A stretch of DNA of 38,264 bases from Pseudomonas sp. 7P_10.2_Bac1 (GCF_025465935.1 NZ_JANLNV010000093.1:1-38264), one strand, 5' to 3'. Shown: positions 15,608 through 24,380, numbered from the stretch's first letter. The notes: a model not told the origin generated them from the letters alone. A program made the numbers and translations.

Positions 15608-18106
15608 TTAAAAATCGATGTTCAGACGGCCGTAGTAAAACGCCCCGTAAGAGCCAAACGGTGAGATCGATGAGTAGTAGGAACCACCGGAGACGTCATT
15701 GATCGTGTGCTTGTCCGGGTAGACGTTGAACACGTTATCAGCCCCCACAGACACAGTGATGTTGTCAGTCAGGGCGTAGTTCACGTCGACATCGGTGATC
15801 CATTTGGCACTGAAGGTTTCATCAATGCCGGTGGCACCGCTGCCCAGCCGCTTGACCTTGCCGTAGCGGGTGCTGCGCAGGCCAATGTCCCAGTCGCTGA
15901 CTTGCCAGTTGACGCCCACGATGTATTTGCTCTTGGGCACCAGGTCGGTCACGCCGCCCATTTCCGTACGCTCAAAACGCGACAGGCCGAGGCTTTGCAA
16001 CTGCTCAGGGTTGGCCTTGAGATCGGTGATGGTGGCTTTGTTCCAGTTCGCCCCAAGGTTCCAGCGCAAGCGGCCGTAGCGGTCCAGGTGCTGGGTGTAG
16101 TCGGCCACCAGGTCCAGGCCCTTGGTGCGGGTATCAAAGGCATTGGCGTAGTACTGCACCTGCTGCACATGGGAGAAACCGTTGGCCGCGAGGATTTTAT
16201 CGACCGCTGGCCCCGACAACGGGCTGATCAGTGCGATACGGTCCTGCAGGTCAATCAGGTAAGCATCCAGCGCGATGTTGAGGTTCTGCACCGGGCTCCA
16301 GGTCAGGCCCGCAGAAATGCTTTCGGACTTCACCGGGTCCAGGTCTTCAGCGCCCAGCGCCCGGCCAATCGCCGAGTTGGGCTGCACGCGCTTGATCATG
16401 ATGTCCTGGGTTTCGTTGCCCACGGTACGACGACCCAGCCCGGTCTTGGCATAGCCTTGCTGCACCATCGATGGCGCGACAAAACCGGTGCTGATGGCGC
16501 CGCGTGCGGCCAACTCAGGTGTGAAGGCATAACGGGTCGACAGCTTGCCGGTCCAGGTATTACCCGAGCTGTCGGTGTAATGTTCAAAACGCCCGGCGGC
16601 ACCCACGAACCATTTGTCCGTCACATCCAGGCCCAGGTCGACGTAGGCTGCCGAGTTGCTGCGACGCAGATTGACCTCATCCTCGGGCAGCAACAGGTAG
16701 TTGCCCAGCGCACCGATAGCTGACAACTGCCCCGCGCGCGGGTGGCCCTGCGGGTACCGATAACCGCCGTTGGCATAGGAGGCTTCATCCCCGGACTCGG
16801 TGCGGTACTGCTCGAAACGGTATTCGAGGCCGGTGGCAAAGTTCAGCGGATTGCTCATGCCGATGTCCAGCTTACGGTTGAGATCCAGGTTGGTAGTCCA
16901 TTGGGTGAAGGTATTGGTCTGCAAGTCAAAGTGGCGCGGGCTGTCCGGCCCCAGCGACGGGTTTAGGTTGTTTTTGGTGCTTTGCTTCTGACGGTTGGCT
17001 CCGTAAGAGGTGCTCAGGTCCCAACCCCAGCCTGCCAGGTCATCACCACGGGCCCCGAAGACACTCTGGTAGTCGAAACTGTCAAACGTGAAATCAGGGG
17101 CCACGCCGTCCGGGTACAGTTCGTTGATGATGGTGTTGCCGTTTGGGCGGCGGTAAGCGATGGACACCAGCGCATCCTGCTGACCGACGGTGCTGAAGGA
17201 GTACAGAGAGATCGAATCGTTGAGCGGCAACTCCGCGTTATACGACACGTTGAGCTGCTCGATCTCCGGCAGGGCACCCCCATAGGTGCGCTTGTCGATG
17301 GTGTTCTCACGCGGGTCAGGCTGGCCGTTCACCGGGTAGTAGAAACTGCCGGTAGCCACCCCGGAACGCTTGGTGCTGTCCTGCTTCTTGGCATCCAGCG
17401 CAAAGTTGAAAAAGCCGTCATTGGGCAGCGGCAGACCGATATCGAAGGTCTGCTGGTAGGTCTCGCCATTGGAGCCCACGCCACTGTGATAACGCGAACG
17501 GCGCCCGGCCATGGTGCTGGCGCTACCGCCACTGCTGTTGGACTTGAGGATGATATTGATCACCCCGGCGATGGCATCCGAACCGTATTGGGCCGCAGCG
17601 CCGTCGCGCAGCACTTCGACACGATCAATGGCACTGATGGGAATCAGGTCCAGATCGGCCGGGTTCCAGCCCTCTGACAGCACCGAGTTTTCTGATGCCA
17701 CCGAGCCGCCATGACGGCGCTTGCCGTTGACCAGCACCAGCACATAGCCGCCGCCCAGACCACGCAAACCGGCCGAGCGTGCCACGTTGCTGTAAGCGCC
17801 GCCAGTGACCTTGGCCACGTTGAACGATGGCAGGGTTTGCGCCAGTGCATCACGCAGACTGGCGCTGGCCCCCTGCTTGAGCAGTTCCTGGCCGCTGATC
17901 ACATCAATCGGCACGGCACTTTCAGCCACCGTGCGCTCGGTACCCCGGTTACCGACCGAGACCACGGTCTGCATGACCGGTTCGGTTTTCCCGTGAGCCT
18001 TGTCGTCATCTTCTTGCGCCACTGCAGGCGCGCTGACCAGGCATAGCCCAGTCAGCGCGAGGGCCGCCGATGAAAAAAGTGAAGCCGATGAAACGCCGGA
18101 TTGCAT
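15608..18106 (-). CDS. TonB-dependent outer membrane receptor
   Basis: About 832 aa. The ATG at 18106 is preceded by GGGGAG at 7 nt. A signal peptide of about 30 residues ends in SAPAVA before QEDDDK. A likely TonB box (QTVVSVG) precedes the plug domain (about 50-165), which contains VLVLVNGKRRHG and IDRVEVLRDGAAAQYGSDAI then AGVINIILK. The remainder is a 22-strand-type barrel ending in RLNIDF with terminal Phe. The family imports siderophores, vitamins, sugars and sulfur compounds using TonB energy. It lies just upstream of the ABC-importer operon and probably delivers the same ligand to the periplasm. Confidence 0.93.
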   Translation of the reverse strand: MQSGVSSASLFSSAALALTGLCLVSAPAVAQEDDDKAHGKTEPVMQTVVSVGNRGTERTVAESAVPIDVISGQELLKQGASASLRDALAQTLPSFNVAKVTGGAYSNVARSAGLRGLGGGYVLVLVNGKRRHGGSVASENSVLSEGWNPADLDLIPISAIDRVEVLRDGAAAQYGSDAIAGVINIILKSNSSGGSASTMAGRRSRYHSGVGSNGETYQQTFDIGLPLPNDGFFNFALDAKKQDSTKRSGVATGSFYYPVNGQPDPRENTIDKRTYGGALPEIEQLNVSYNAELPLNDSISLYSFSTVGQQDALVSIAYRRPNGNTIINELYPDGVAPDFTFDSFDYQSVFGARGDDLAGWGWDLSTSYGANRQKQSTKNNLNPSLGPDSPRHFDLQTNTFTQWTTNLDLNRKLDIGMSNPLNFATGLEYRFEQYRTESGDEASYANGGYRYPQGHPRAGQLSAIGALGNYLLLPEDEVNLRRSNSAAYVDLGLDVTDKWFVGAAGRFEHYTDSSGNTWTGKLSTRYAFTPELAARGAISTGFVAPSMVQQGYAKTGLGRRTVGNETQDIMIKRVQPNSAIGRALGAEDLDPVKSESISAGLTWSPVQNLNIALDAYLIDLQDRIALISPLSGPAVDKILAANGFSHVQQVQYYANAFDTRTKGLDLVADYTQHLDRYGRLRWNLGANWNKATITDLKANPEQLQSLGLSRFERTEMGGVTDLVPKSKYIVGVNWQVSDWDIGLRSTRYGKVKRLGSGATGIDETFSAKWITDVDVNYALTDNITVSVGADNVFNVYPDKHTINDVSGGSYYSSISPFGSYGAFYYGRLNIDF

Positions 18107-18228
18107 ATGCAAACTCCCCGATAAATCGCCAAAAAAGTTCAAACACGTCGTGCGGCGATTTGCCGAGGTCGGCTGGATGCCCGCGAAGCATGAAGGTCTG
18201 TGTTGGCAGCCTTCAATTCATTTTCATG

Positions 18229-18260
18229 ATTCATTAGCGCATTGAATGCGGTAAATGAAT
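18229..18260. promoter_or_regulatory. Nested dyad upstream of the TonB receptor gene (candidate operator)
   Basis: A perfect CGCATT-G-AATGCG palindrome (18238-18250) is flanked by ATTCATT (18229-18235) and its reverse complement AATGAAT (18254-18260). It lies about 125 nt before the receptor start and contains T-N11-A spacings as in LysR-type sites. It could be the target of the LysR regulator encoded upstream. The rest of the 302-nt gap (18107-18408) holds the 5' leader and a REP element, and no gene. Confidence 0.45.
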
Positions 18261-18330
18261 ACTAAGGAGCAGCGGTTATTCCATCAACTACCAAAAAAGG
18301 ATATGGATATGTCTGTTTGGCATAAAAAAG

Positions 18331-18394
18331 TAGGAGCGAGCTTGCCTTGCGATCTTTTAGAAGGTCAAAAGATCGCGAGGCAAGCTCGCTCCTA
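18331..18394. repeat. REP element (long hairpin)
   Basis: Two inverted arms of about 28 nt begin TAGGAGCGAGCTTGCCTTGC and end with its near-complement ending in CTCGCTCCTA; only one position differs (T/C). It lies just downstream of the LysR gene and upstream of the TonB receptor. Related copies occur at 22818-22861, 27362-27415 and 32146-32205. It may end lysR transcription. Confidence 0.8.
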
Positions 18395-18408
18395 CACGGG
18401 AAAGGGGG

Positions 18409-19359
18409 TTAACCGGCGTAGATGCTTTGCATCAACGCATAATGGCTGCTGGCCGGGTGCACGATCATGCCTGGCAGCAAAGCCTGTGACGACGTTTTGA
18501 GGGTATCAACCAATGCCTTGGCCACGTCCGATAGCGGGGTTGCGTACGCTGAGATCAAGCCAAAAAAGAACGGGACATTGCTTTCAATCGGACGCACCAC
18601 AACCCCCTCCAGCGGCACACCAAAGGCCGTGAACGGGTCAGCCAGCGCTACACCCAGCCCCACTCGGGCCATTTGCATCGCGGTCAGTGACGTGTTGGTG
18701 TCCAGGATGTGTTGCGGCTCAACCCCGGCGGCTTCGAACGCACGGTTGATCCGGCGCCGGAACCTGAACGGGTTGGAAATACTGATCAACGTCTGTTGCG
18801 CCAAGGTGTGCATGCTCAACACAGGCTCTGCGGCCAACGGCGAGTCCGCCGCCAGCACCGCCACACAGGCGGCTTCGCCAATCCAGTGCAATTCAAGCCC
18901 GCGATGTTCCAGCGGCAGGCTGACCACACCCAGGTCGACGGTTTTGGCCAGGACCGCCTGCACCGCCTCTTGAGCGCTGAGGCTCTGGAGTTGCAACTGC
19001 TGGGGCTGTAACTGAGATGGCAAAAGCGCAAGGGCCGGAGGCAATAAACCCGACGCCAGGGCCGGAGTGGCCACCAGGCGCAAGCTGCGGTTTTCATCGC
19101 GGGCAATGTTCAAGGCGCGCTGTTGCACGTGACGCACGCCCTGCAGGGCATTCTCCACCTCGGCCGAAAGCATGAACGCTTTCTGCGTCGGGGTGACCTT
19201 GGGTCCGCTGCGTTCAAACAAGGCAAAGCCCAGTTCCTGCTCCAACTCCTGTATCAGCCGTGTCACGGTAGGCTGCGAGCGCCCGAGCATCTGCCCTGCC
19301 CCCGTGACACTGCCCGCCGACATGACTGCAGCAAACGCTTCCAACTGGCGTAGATCCAC
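18409..19359 (-). CDS. LysR-type transcriptional regulator
   Basis: About 316 aa. The N-terminal winged helix-turn-helix (about 1-60) reads DLRQLEAFAAVMSAGSVTGA and then GRSQPTVTRLIQELEQELGF. A LysR substrate-binding domain follows. The best start is GTG at 19359, which has AAAGGAGA 5-6 nt upstream; this puts VDLRQLEAF at the N-terminus, as is normal for the family. A GTG further upstream at 19401 is unsupported. The effector-domain style resembles opine/amino-acid regulators (NocR/OccR), which I cannot prove. Its position just before the TonB-receptor and importer genes makes it their likely regulator. Confidence 0.88.
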   Translation of the reverse strand: MDLRQLEAFAAVMSAGSVTGAGQMLGRSQPTVTRLIQELEQELGFALFERSGPKVTPTQKAFMLSAEVENALQGVRHVQQRALNIARDENRSLRLVATPALASGLLPPALALLPSQLQPQQLQLQSLSAQEAVQAVLAKTVDLGVVSLPLEHRGLELHWIGEAACVAVLAADSPLAAEPVLSMHTLAQQTLISISNPFRFRRRINRAFEAAGVEPQHILDTNTSLTAMQMARVGLGVALADPFTAFGVPLEGVVVRPIESNVPFFFGLISAYATPLSDVAKALVDTLKTSSQALLPGMIVHPASSHYALMQSIYAG

Positions 19360-19517
19360 CGGGATCTCCTTTGATATGACCTGAGGCGATGCAGTGTACA
19401 CAGCACCAGCGGTTCAGGGCACGGGGACCGGTAGCACTCGACGGGCCAAATCCAAAAATCAAGTTGATAAAAACGGTGTATTCGCCGAGCGATTAAAGCA
19501 ACGGCGATTTACCGACG

Positions 19518-20099
19518 TTACGGTTTGAGGCCACGCAGCACGATGTCGGCATAACTGCAAATAAAAGCCTCATCAATGACGCTACCTGAAACGAGCAGGC
19601 GGTAGTAAATAGGCGCCCAAAGCGTATCCAGGGCGATATTGAGGTCGATGTCCTTGCGCAACTCGCCGGTTGCCATTCCACGCTCAAGAACCTCGCGAGC
19701 TTGCAAACGACGCGGCTCAATAAACCCGGCGACAAATGCATCTCGCACTGAGGAGTCAGACTGGGCGACACCGATCATTTCACGGACAAGGTAGCCAGTC
19801 GGCCCGTTGTACAGCATCGCAAGCAACTGCATCTGGCGCAGGATAGTGTCAAGGGTCGATCCCGTTTCGGGAAAAGCTATGAGTGGTTCGACTGTTTCCA
19901 GAAACGCTTCAACTGCAAGCACACCTTTTGCCGGCCACCAACGATAGATCGTGGTTTTGCCCACCCCCGCACGCGCGGCTACCCCCTCTATGGAGAGGCT
20001 GCTGAATCCGTTTTCCTGCATGAGCGCGAACGTCGCCTCGAGGATGGCTTGACGCGACGCTTCATTACGTTTGCGGCCAGGTACAGGGCTCATACCCAT
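19518..20099 (-). CDS. TetR/AcrR-family transcriptional repressor
   Basis: The 193-aa protein has a classical TetR N-terminus (about 15-62): ILEATFALMQENGFSSLSIE, then GVAARAGVGKTTIYRWWPAK. The C-terminal ligand-binding domain is the TetR_C_11 kind seen with YRWWPxKG members. Its first ATG codons (20099 or 20093) lie inside the end of the oxidoreductase gene, giving overlapping, probably coupled translation. It likely represses the shared promoter upstream of that oxidoreductase, where a 17-bp palindrome is found at 21288-21304. Confidence 0.9.
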   Translation of the reverse strand: MGMSPVPGRKRNEASRQAILEATFALMQENGFSSLSIEGVAARAGVGKTTIYRWWPAKGVLAVEAFLETVEPLIAFPETGSTLDTILRQMQLLAMLYNGPTGYLVREMIGVAQSDSSVRDAFVAGFIEPRRLQAREVLERGMATGELRKDIDLNIALDTLWAPIYYRLLVSGSVIDEAFICSYADIVLRGLKP

Positions 20100-21226
20100 C
20101 CCGCCTGTGGCAGTACAAGAAACTTGGTCCCCGTCGCGCGGCGTGTATAGGCAGCAATGGCATCGAGCGACAGCATCTGCTCAAGACCAATTTCAGCAGA
20201 AAAATGGCTGGCGAATAAGGTCGTCAGGCCATCCGTCGCGCGGGCGCGCAACCGGGCTGCGTCGCCAGCATCGATACGCTCGTAGAACCAGGTCATCAGC
20301 CAGCCGCCCACTCCCCACGCCATGCCAAACTGGCCATCGAGCACGCGCGGACTTGGATCAAGCACCCCGTATATATAGACCTGTTTGTGGATGGGGGAAC
20401 CATAACGGCTATAGCGAGTGAGACGACTGCTTGCGGCCGCTTCCATTGCACTCAGGAGTGTTCCCGCCGTTGTACCGCCACCAATCGCGTCAAAAGCCAG
20501 TGTGGCGCCAGTAGCCTCCAGAGCCTTTTGCAATGCACTCCGGAAATCATCCGCATTGCTGTTCAGCACGAACTGTGCACCCTGGTCGCGCAAGAGCCGC
20601 ACCTGCTCCTCACTACGAACAATATTGACCAGCGGCACGCCATCGGCGAGGCACAGTCGGTTCAGCATTTGCCCCAGATTCGACGCGGCAGCAGTGTGGA
20701 CGAGCGCCGTATGACCCTCGCGGCGCAGGGTTTCGACCATACCCAGAGCAGTCAGTGGATTGATAAAAGCCGCCGCCCCTTCGCGCGCCGACACTCCCTC
20801 AGGCAATACCAGACAATCAGCCGCTTTAACGGTCTGATAGCGAGAGAACGTCCCGGTCGTGCCACGCAGCGCGACCCGCTTGCCTACCCACGACAACGTG
20901 TCGCTGCCTGCCGCGATAACCGTCCCCGCACCTTCATTGCCTACCGGCAGCGATTGGCCCAATCGCCCCGCAATCGCCGCCAGTCGCTCGCTGGGGACCC
21001 GCCCCTCAATCACCGGCTGCTGCGCGGTGCCGCTTTGCTTCAACGTTGCGGCGTCGACAGGCCCGAAAAGCAACAATTGGTCCGACGGGTTAAGCGGCGC
21101 AGCCTCCATTCGCACAAGGACTTCGTCCCGGCCAGGTGCTTGAATGGCGACGTCTTGCAGCCAGATACGAAGGTGACCGTCATGGTCGATACGGGTCCTG
21201 ACCTCAACATTTCTCAAATCGAGCAT
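20090..21226 (-). CDS. Zinc-free MDR-superfamily oxidoreductase (quinone reductase / enoyl reductase-like)
   Basis: About 378 aa. The medium-chain dehydrogenase fold is shown by the GroES-like N-terminal domain (APLNPSDQLLLFG, then GNEGAGTVIAAG) and a Rossmann region around LVHTAAASNLGQMLNRLC. The structural and catalytic zinc ligands of alcohol dehydrogenases are missing, so a quinone or enone reductase activity using NADPH is more likely. The ATG at 21226 has AGGA 7 nt upstream; a longer frame to 21271 lacks support. It forms an operon with the following TetR gene and may detoxify electrophiles sensed by that repressor. Confidence 0.85.
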   Translation of the reverse strand: MLDLRNVEVRTRIDHDGHLRIWLQDVAIQAPGRDEVLVRMEAAPLNPSDQLLLFGPVDAATLKQSGTAQQPVIEGRVPSERLAAIAGRLGQSLPVGNEGAGTVIAAGSDTLSWVGKRVALRGTTGTFSRYQTVKAADCLVLPEGVSAREGAAAFINPLTALGMVETLRREGHTALVHTAAASNLGQMLNRLCLADGVPLVNIVRSEEQVRLLRDQGAQFVLNSNADDFRSALQKALEATGATLAFDAIGGGTTAGTLLSAMEAAASSRLTRYSRYGSPIHKQVYIYGVLDPSPRVLDGQFGMAWGVGGWLMTWFYERIDAGDAARLRARATDGLTTLFASHFSAEIGLEQMLSLDAIAAYTRRATGTKFLVLPQAGWV

Positions 21227-21287
21227 TGAATGTTCCTGCCATGAGGGATTCGCATTGAACATCATTGACACGAATCCAATTGAATTT

Positions 21288-21304
21288 CGATACGCTCCGT
21301 ATCG
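21288..21304. promoter_or_regulatory. 17-bp palindrome, candidate TetR operator
   Basis: CGATACG-CTC-CGTATCG is a perfect dyad with 7-bp arms. It lies 61 nt upstream of the oxidoreductase start in the divergent 320-nt gap (21227-21546) shared with the racemase gene. Size and symmetry fit TetR-family operators. Nothing else gene-like is seen in the gap. Confidence 0.65.
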
Positions 21305-21546
21305 TATCTATAGTGCGATGACCTCACAACTACCTTTGCATCAAGGACAGAACAGGGCTGACGGCTATCACTGCACAATACCAATACGGCGCCAGAGATC
21401 GCACTGTGACACCCCTCCCCCTTGGCACTGCACCTTGCCTGGCTAAATCTGACCCAGTGACGCGGCTTGCAATGACACGGGAACAGCCCCTAGTATCCGC
21501 CGCGCTTCATCCCCCTAAGACCTAACAATAAAGTATGGAAACTCGG

Positions 21547-22779
21547 ATGCTACCGTTCGCTCGTACCCTGCTCGCCCTTTCTTTGAGCATGACACTGCTG
21601 CAAACCCCAACCTTCGCAGCCCCTCCCCTGACGATGACCAATGGCGTCGCCCAGGTGAACACCCAAGACAGCAATGCCTGGGTTGAAATCAACAAAACCG
21701 CGTTTGAACACAATATCCAGGTACTGAAAAACACACTCGGCGGCAAATCCAAAATCTGTGCGGTGCTCAAGGCCGATGCCTACGGCCACGGCATCGGTTT
21801 GTTGATGCCTTCAATCATCGCTACCGGCGTGCCTTGCGTGGGCGTTGCCAGTAACGAAGAAGCCCGCGTGGTCCGTGAAAGTGGCTACAAAGGCCAGTTG
21901 ATCCGCGTGCGGACCGCCGCACTGAGTGAGCTGGAAGCAGCGCTGCCGTACAACATGGAAGAGTTGGTCGGTAATCTCGATTTCGCGGTCAAGGCCAGCC
22001 TGATTGCCGAAAAACACGGGCGTCCGCTGGTGGTGCACCTGGGCTTGAATTCCAGTGGCATGAGCCGTAACGGCGTAGAAATGACGACCGCGCAAGGTCG
22101 CCGAGACGCCGTCGCGATCACCAAGGTTCCCAACTTGGAAGTGCGAGCAATCATGACCCACTTCGCGGTTGAAGACGCCGACGACGTGCGCGCCGGCCTC
22201 AAGGCCTTCAATCAACAGGCTGAGTGGCTGATGAACGTGGCTCAGCTGGACCGCAGCAAAATCACCCTGCATGCTGCCAACTCGTTCGCCACGCTGGAAG
22301 TGCCCGAGTCGCACCTGGACATGGTCCGCCCAGGCGGCGCGCTGTTCGGTGACACCGTGCCCTCGCACACCGACTACAAGCGCGTAATGCAATTCAAATC
22401 ACACGTGGCCTCGGTCAACAGCTACCCCAAAGGCAACACCGTGGGCTATGACCGCACCTACACCCTGGATCGGGATTCGAAACTGGCCAACATCACGGTC
22501 GGTTACTCGGATGGGTATCGTCGCGCCTTTACCAATAAAGGCATCGTGCTGATCAACGGCCACCGCGTACCGGTAGTGGGCAAGGTTTCGATGAACACCC
22601 TGATGGTGGACGTGACCGATGCGCCCGACGTTAAGAGCGGCGATGAAGTGGTGCTGTTCGGTAAACAGGGCAACGCGATCATCAGCCAGGATGAAGTCGA
22701 AGACATCAACGGCGCATTGTTGGCCGACCTGTACACCGTGTGGGGCAACTCCAACCCGAAAGTGCTGATCGAAGAGTAA
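21547..22779 (+). CDS. alr: Periplasmic broad-specificity amino acid racemase (alanine racemase family)
   Basis: About 410 aa from the ATG at 21547 (a longer ATG at 21535 is less likely). A signal peptide MLPFARTLLALSLSMTLLQT ends near TFA-APPL, so the enzyme acts in the periplasm, unlike housekeeping Alr/DadX. The PLP lysine is in CAVLKADAYGHG (Lys75 in this numbering), with HAANSFAT and the catalytic Tyr region NTVGYDRTYTL following. From memory it is very close to the P. putida KT2440 broad-specificity racemase, which converts Lys, Arg and other amino acids. It probably supplies D-amino acids or starts their catabolism. Confidence 0.92.
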   Translation: MLPFARTLLALSLSMTLLQTPTFAAPPLTMTNGVAQVNTQDSNAWVEINKTAFEHNIQVLKNTLGGKSKICAVLKADAYGHGIGLLMPSIIATGVPCVGVASNEEARVVRESGYKGQLIRVRTAALSELEAALPYNMEELVGNLDFAVKASLIAEKHGRPLVVHLGLNSSGMSRNGVEMTTAQGRRDAVAITKVPNLEVRAIMTHFAVEDADDVRAGLKAFNQQAEWLMNVAQLDRSKITLHAANSFATLEVPESHLDMVRPGGALFGDTVPSHTDYKRVMQFKSHVASVNSYPKGNTVGYDRTYTLDRDSKLANITVGYSDGYRRAFTNKGIVLINGHRVPVVGKVSMNTLMVDVTDAPDVKSGDEVVLFGKQGNAIISQDEVEDINGALLADLYTVWGNSNPKVLIEE

Positions 22780-22817
22780 AGCCCGCCCTATCCAGGGCAT
22801 TACACCTTGTAAGCACG

Positions 22818-22861
22818 CTTGTCTCGCGATCTTTTGAAAGATCAAAATATCGCGAGGCAAG
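22818..22861. repeat. Degenerate REP element between convergent genes
   Basis: CTTGTCTCGCGAT (22818-22830) and ATCGCGAGGCAAG (22849-22861) form an inverted repeat with one mismatch. The core is shared with the REP copies at 18331, 27362 and 32146. It lies between the convergent racemase and binding-protein genes, where it likely acts as a bidirectional terminator. Confidence 0.7.
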
Positions 22862-22874
22862 ACGTTGTAACCGG

Positions 22875-23975
22875 TTATTTATCCGATTTGATGCTGGTCC
22901 AGGTGCGGGTCCGTACACGCTCCAGCTTTTGTGGCAGTGGTTGCACCACATACAGTGATTTCAACGCTTCAGGCGTCGGGGTCAAGTTGGGGTTACCGGT
23001 GATCTCTTTATTGATCAGCGGCAGCGAATCCTTGTTGGCATTCGGATAACCCAAAAAGTCGCTGATCGAAGCAATTACTTTGGGCTCCAGCAAGGTGTTG
23101 AGGAACTCATATGCTTCTTCGACATTCTTTGCACTCTTAGGGATCGCGAAGGTATCAAACCAGATCGGGGCACCCTCTTTAGGCAAGCGCCAGTCCACGA
23201 CTACACCGTTCTTCGCTTCTTTGGCGCGGTTGCCGAACTGGTAAAAACTGCCCGAGTAACCAATGGCCACGCAGATGTCACCGTTGGCAATGTCGGTCAT
23301 GTACTTGGCCGAGTTGAAGTAGGTGACGTAAGGGCGAATCTTGAGCATCAGCTCTTTGGCTTTTTCATAGTCGGCCGGGTTCTGGCTGTTCGGGTCCAGG
23401 CCCAGGTAGTGCAAGGCCAGCGGCAGGATCTCTGAAGGCGAATCGAGCATGGCGACGCCACAGGATTTCAGCTTGGCCATGTTTTCGGGCTTGAACACCA
23501 GGTCCCAACTGTCTACCGGCGCATCATCCCCCAATGCTGCCTTGACCTTGTCCGGGTTAAAACCGATCAGCACGGTGCCAACCATATAAGGCACGGCGTA
23601 CTGGTTACCGGGGTCATTGGTCTCCAGCAGTTTGAGCAATTGAGGATCTTGGTGGTGCCAGTTAGGCAGTTTGGATTTATCGAGTTTTTGAAACACACCG
23701 GCCTTGATCTGGGTGTCCAGGAACTGGTTGGACGGCACCACCAGGTCGTAGCCCGAGTTGCCGGTCAGCAGTTTGGCTTCCAGAGATTCGTTGGTCTCGA
23801 AAGTGTCCCAGGTCACCTTGATACCCGTGTCTTTGGCGAAGTCCTTTGGCACGGACGGCAAGATGTAATCCGCCCAGTTGTACACGCGCAATTGGCGCTG
23901 ATCGGCTTGTACCGCGCAGGCCAGCAGCGACAAACCACATACCGTGGCGCCCAGTAAGCGTTTGACCGTGTTCAT
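22875..23975 (-). CDS. Polyamine ABC transporter substrate-binding protein (PotF/SpuD family)
   Basis: About 366 aa. The signal peptide runs MNTVKRLLGATVCGLSLLAC then AVQADQRQ. The family signature LRVYNWADYILPSVPKDF follows, with conserved parts NQYAVPYMVGTVLIG and ANGDICVAIGYSGSFYQ. PotF/SpuD/SpuE proteins bind putrescine or spermidine in the periplasm. The ATG at 23975 has GGGGAA 7 nt upstream; the ATG at 23990 is an alternative. No permease or ATPase gene is adjacent, so it must use a transporter encoded elsewhere or act as a sensor. It is convergent with the racemase gene. Confidence 0.9.
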   Translation of the reverse strand: MNTVKRLLGATVCGLSLLACAVQADQRQLRVYNWADYILPSVPKDFAKDTGIKVTWDTFETNESLEAKLLTGNSGYDLVVPSNQFLDTQIKAGVFQKLDKSKLPNWHHQDPQLLKLLETNDPGNQYAVPYMVGTVLIGFNPDKVKAALGDDAPVDSWDLVFKPENMAKLKSCGVAMLDSPSEILPLALHYLGLDPNSQNPADYEKAKELMLKIRPYVTYFNSAKYMTDIANGDICVAIGYSGSFYQFGNRAKEAKNGVVVDWRLPKEGAPIWFDTFAIPKSAKNVEEAYEFLNTLLEPKVIASISDFLGYPNANKDSLPLINKEITGNPNLTPTPEALKSLYVVQPLPQKLERVRTRTWTSIKSDK

Positions 23976-24197
23976 GACTGCATTCCCCATTTTTGGCGTG
24001 AGATCAATAGTTGTTATGTTTTGTACACGGCAGTAGCCCGTAAAAAGGGCGAGGGTCAGGAAGATAACTCTTATAGGTGGCTTTGATTCTTGCCGACCGA
24101 TGCCGTGGTTCACAGGAGTAGGCAGGCCAAAAAGGGATCGTTCTGGCCATTGTTTATGTCCGAATCTATGTCCGCCTCCGCCCTTCTCGCGCCCCAA

Positions 24198-24230
24198 CTG
24201 TTCATCCAGCAACTGTTGCAAAGCCAACAG
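24198..24230 (+). promoter_or_regulatory. Tandem enhancer-type dyads upstream of the FMN reductase gene
   Basis: A perfect CTGTTGcaaagcCAACAG (24213-24230) is preceded at exactly 15-bp offset by a weaker copy, CTGTTCatccagCAACTG (24198-24215). The same pair recurs at 32092-32124 and 32253-32285. The distance to the -24/-12 promoter is 83 nt, suitable for a sigma-54 activator. Confidence 0.7.
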
Positions 24231-24313
24231 CAAATCTGCACTTAACCACTCAGCCAACACCACCTACCTTGCCCGTTACGTACCAAACCCCTGATTTACG
24301 GGGGCTTGGCTTT

Positions 24314-24329
24314 TGGTACGGAGATTGCT
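24314..24329 (+). promoter_or_regulatory. Sigma-54 (-24/-12) promoter of the FMN reductase / sulfonate monooxygenase operon
   Basis: TGGTACGGAGATTGCT matches the sigma-54 consensus TGGCACRNNNNTTGCW at all but one defined position, with correct GG-to-GC spacing. The start of transcription would be near 24340, about 40 nt before the ATG at 24381. Confidence 0.78.
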
Positions 24330-24380
24330 GACAGACAGCAACTGTCCACAGTCTGCTGAACACTAGCCAAGGATTCGAAC

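Larger units (their letters stand above)
23976..24380. other. 405-nt divergent intergenic region with sigma-54 control elements
   Basis: The binding-protein gene (minus) and FMN reductase gene (plus) diverge here. The right half holds a tandem dyad at 24198-24230 and a -24/-12 promoter at 24314-24329, listed separately. The left part (23976-24190) should hold the promoter of the binding-protein gene, but I see no strong consensus there. An open frame running through part of it is unlikely to be coding. Confidence 0.6.

Noticed and set aside
15707..16723. 338-codon plus-strand frame over the TonB receptor
   Set aside because: Antisense shadow. The minus-strand receptor has complete plug and barrel features.
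18298..18316. ATATGGATATGTC near the REP element, resembling the terminal repeat's ATGGATATGTAC
   Set aside because: Only a 12-13 nt match with no flanking similarity, so it cannot be distinguished from chance.
18331..18394. Repeats that might suggest a CRISPR array
   Set aside because: They are single REP palindromes far apart, not regularly spaced direct repeats with spacers, and no cas genes are present.
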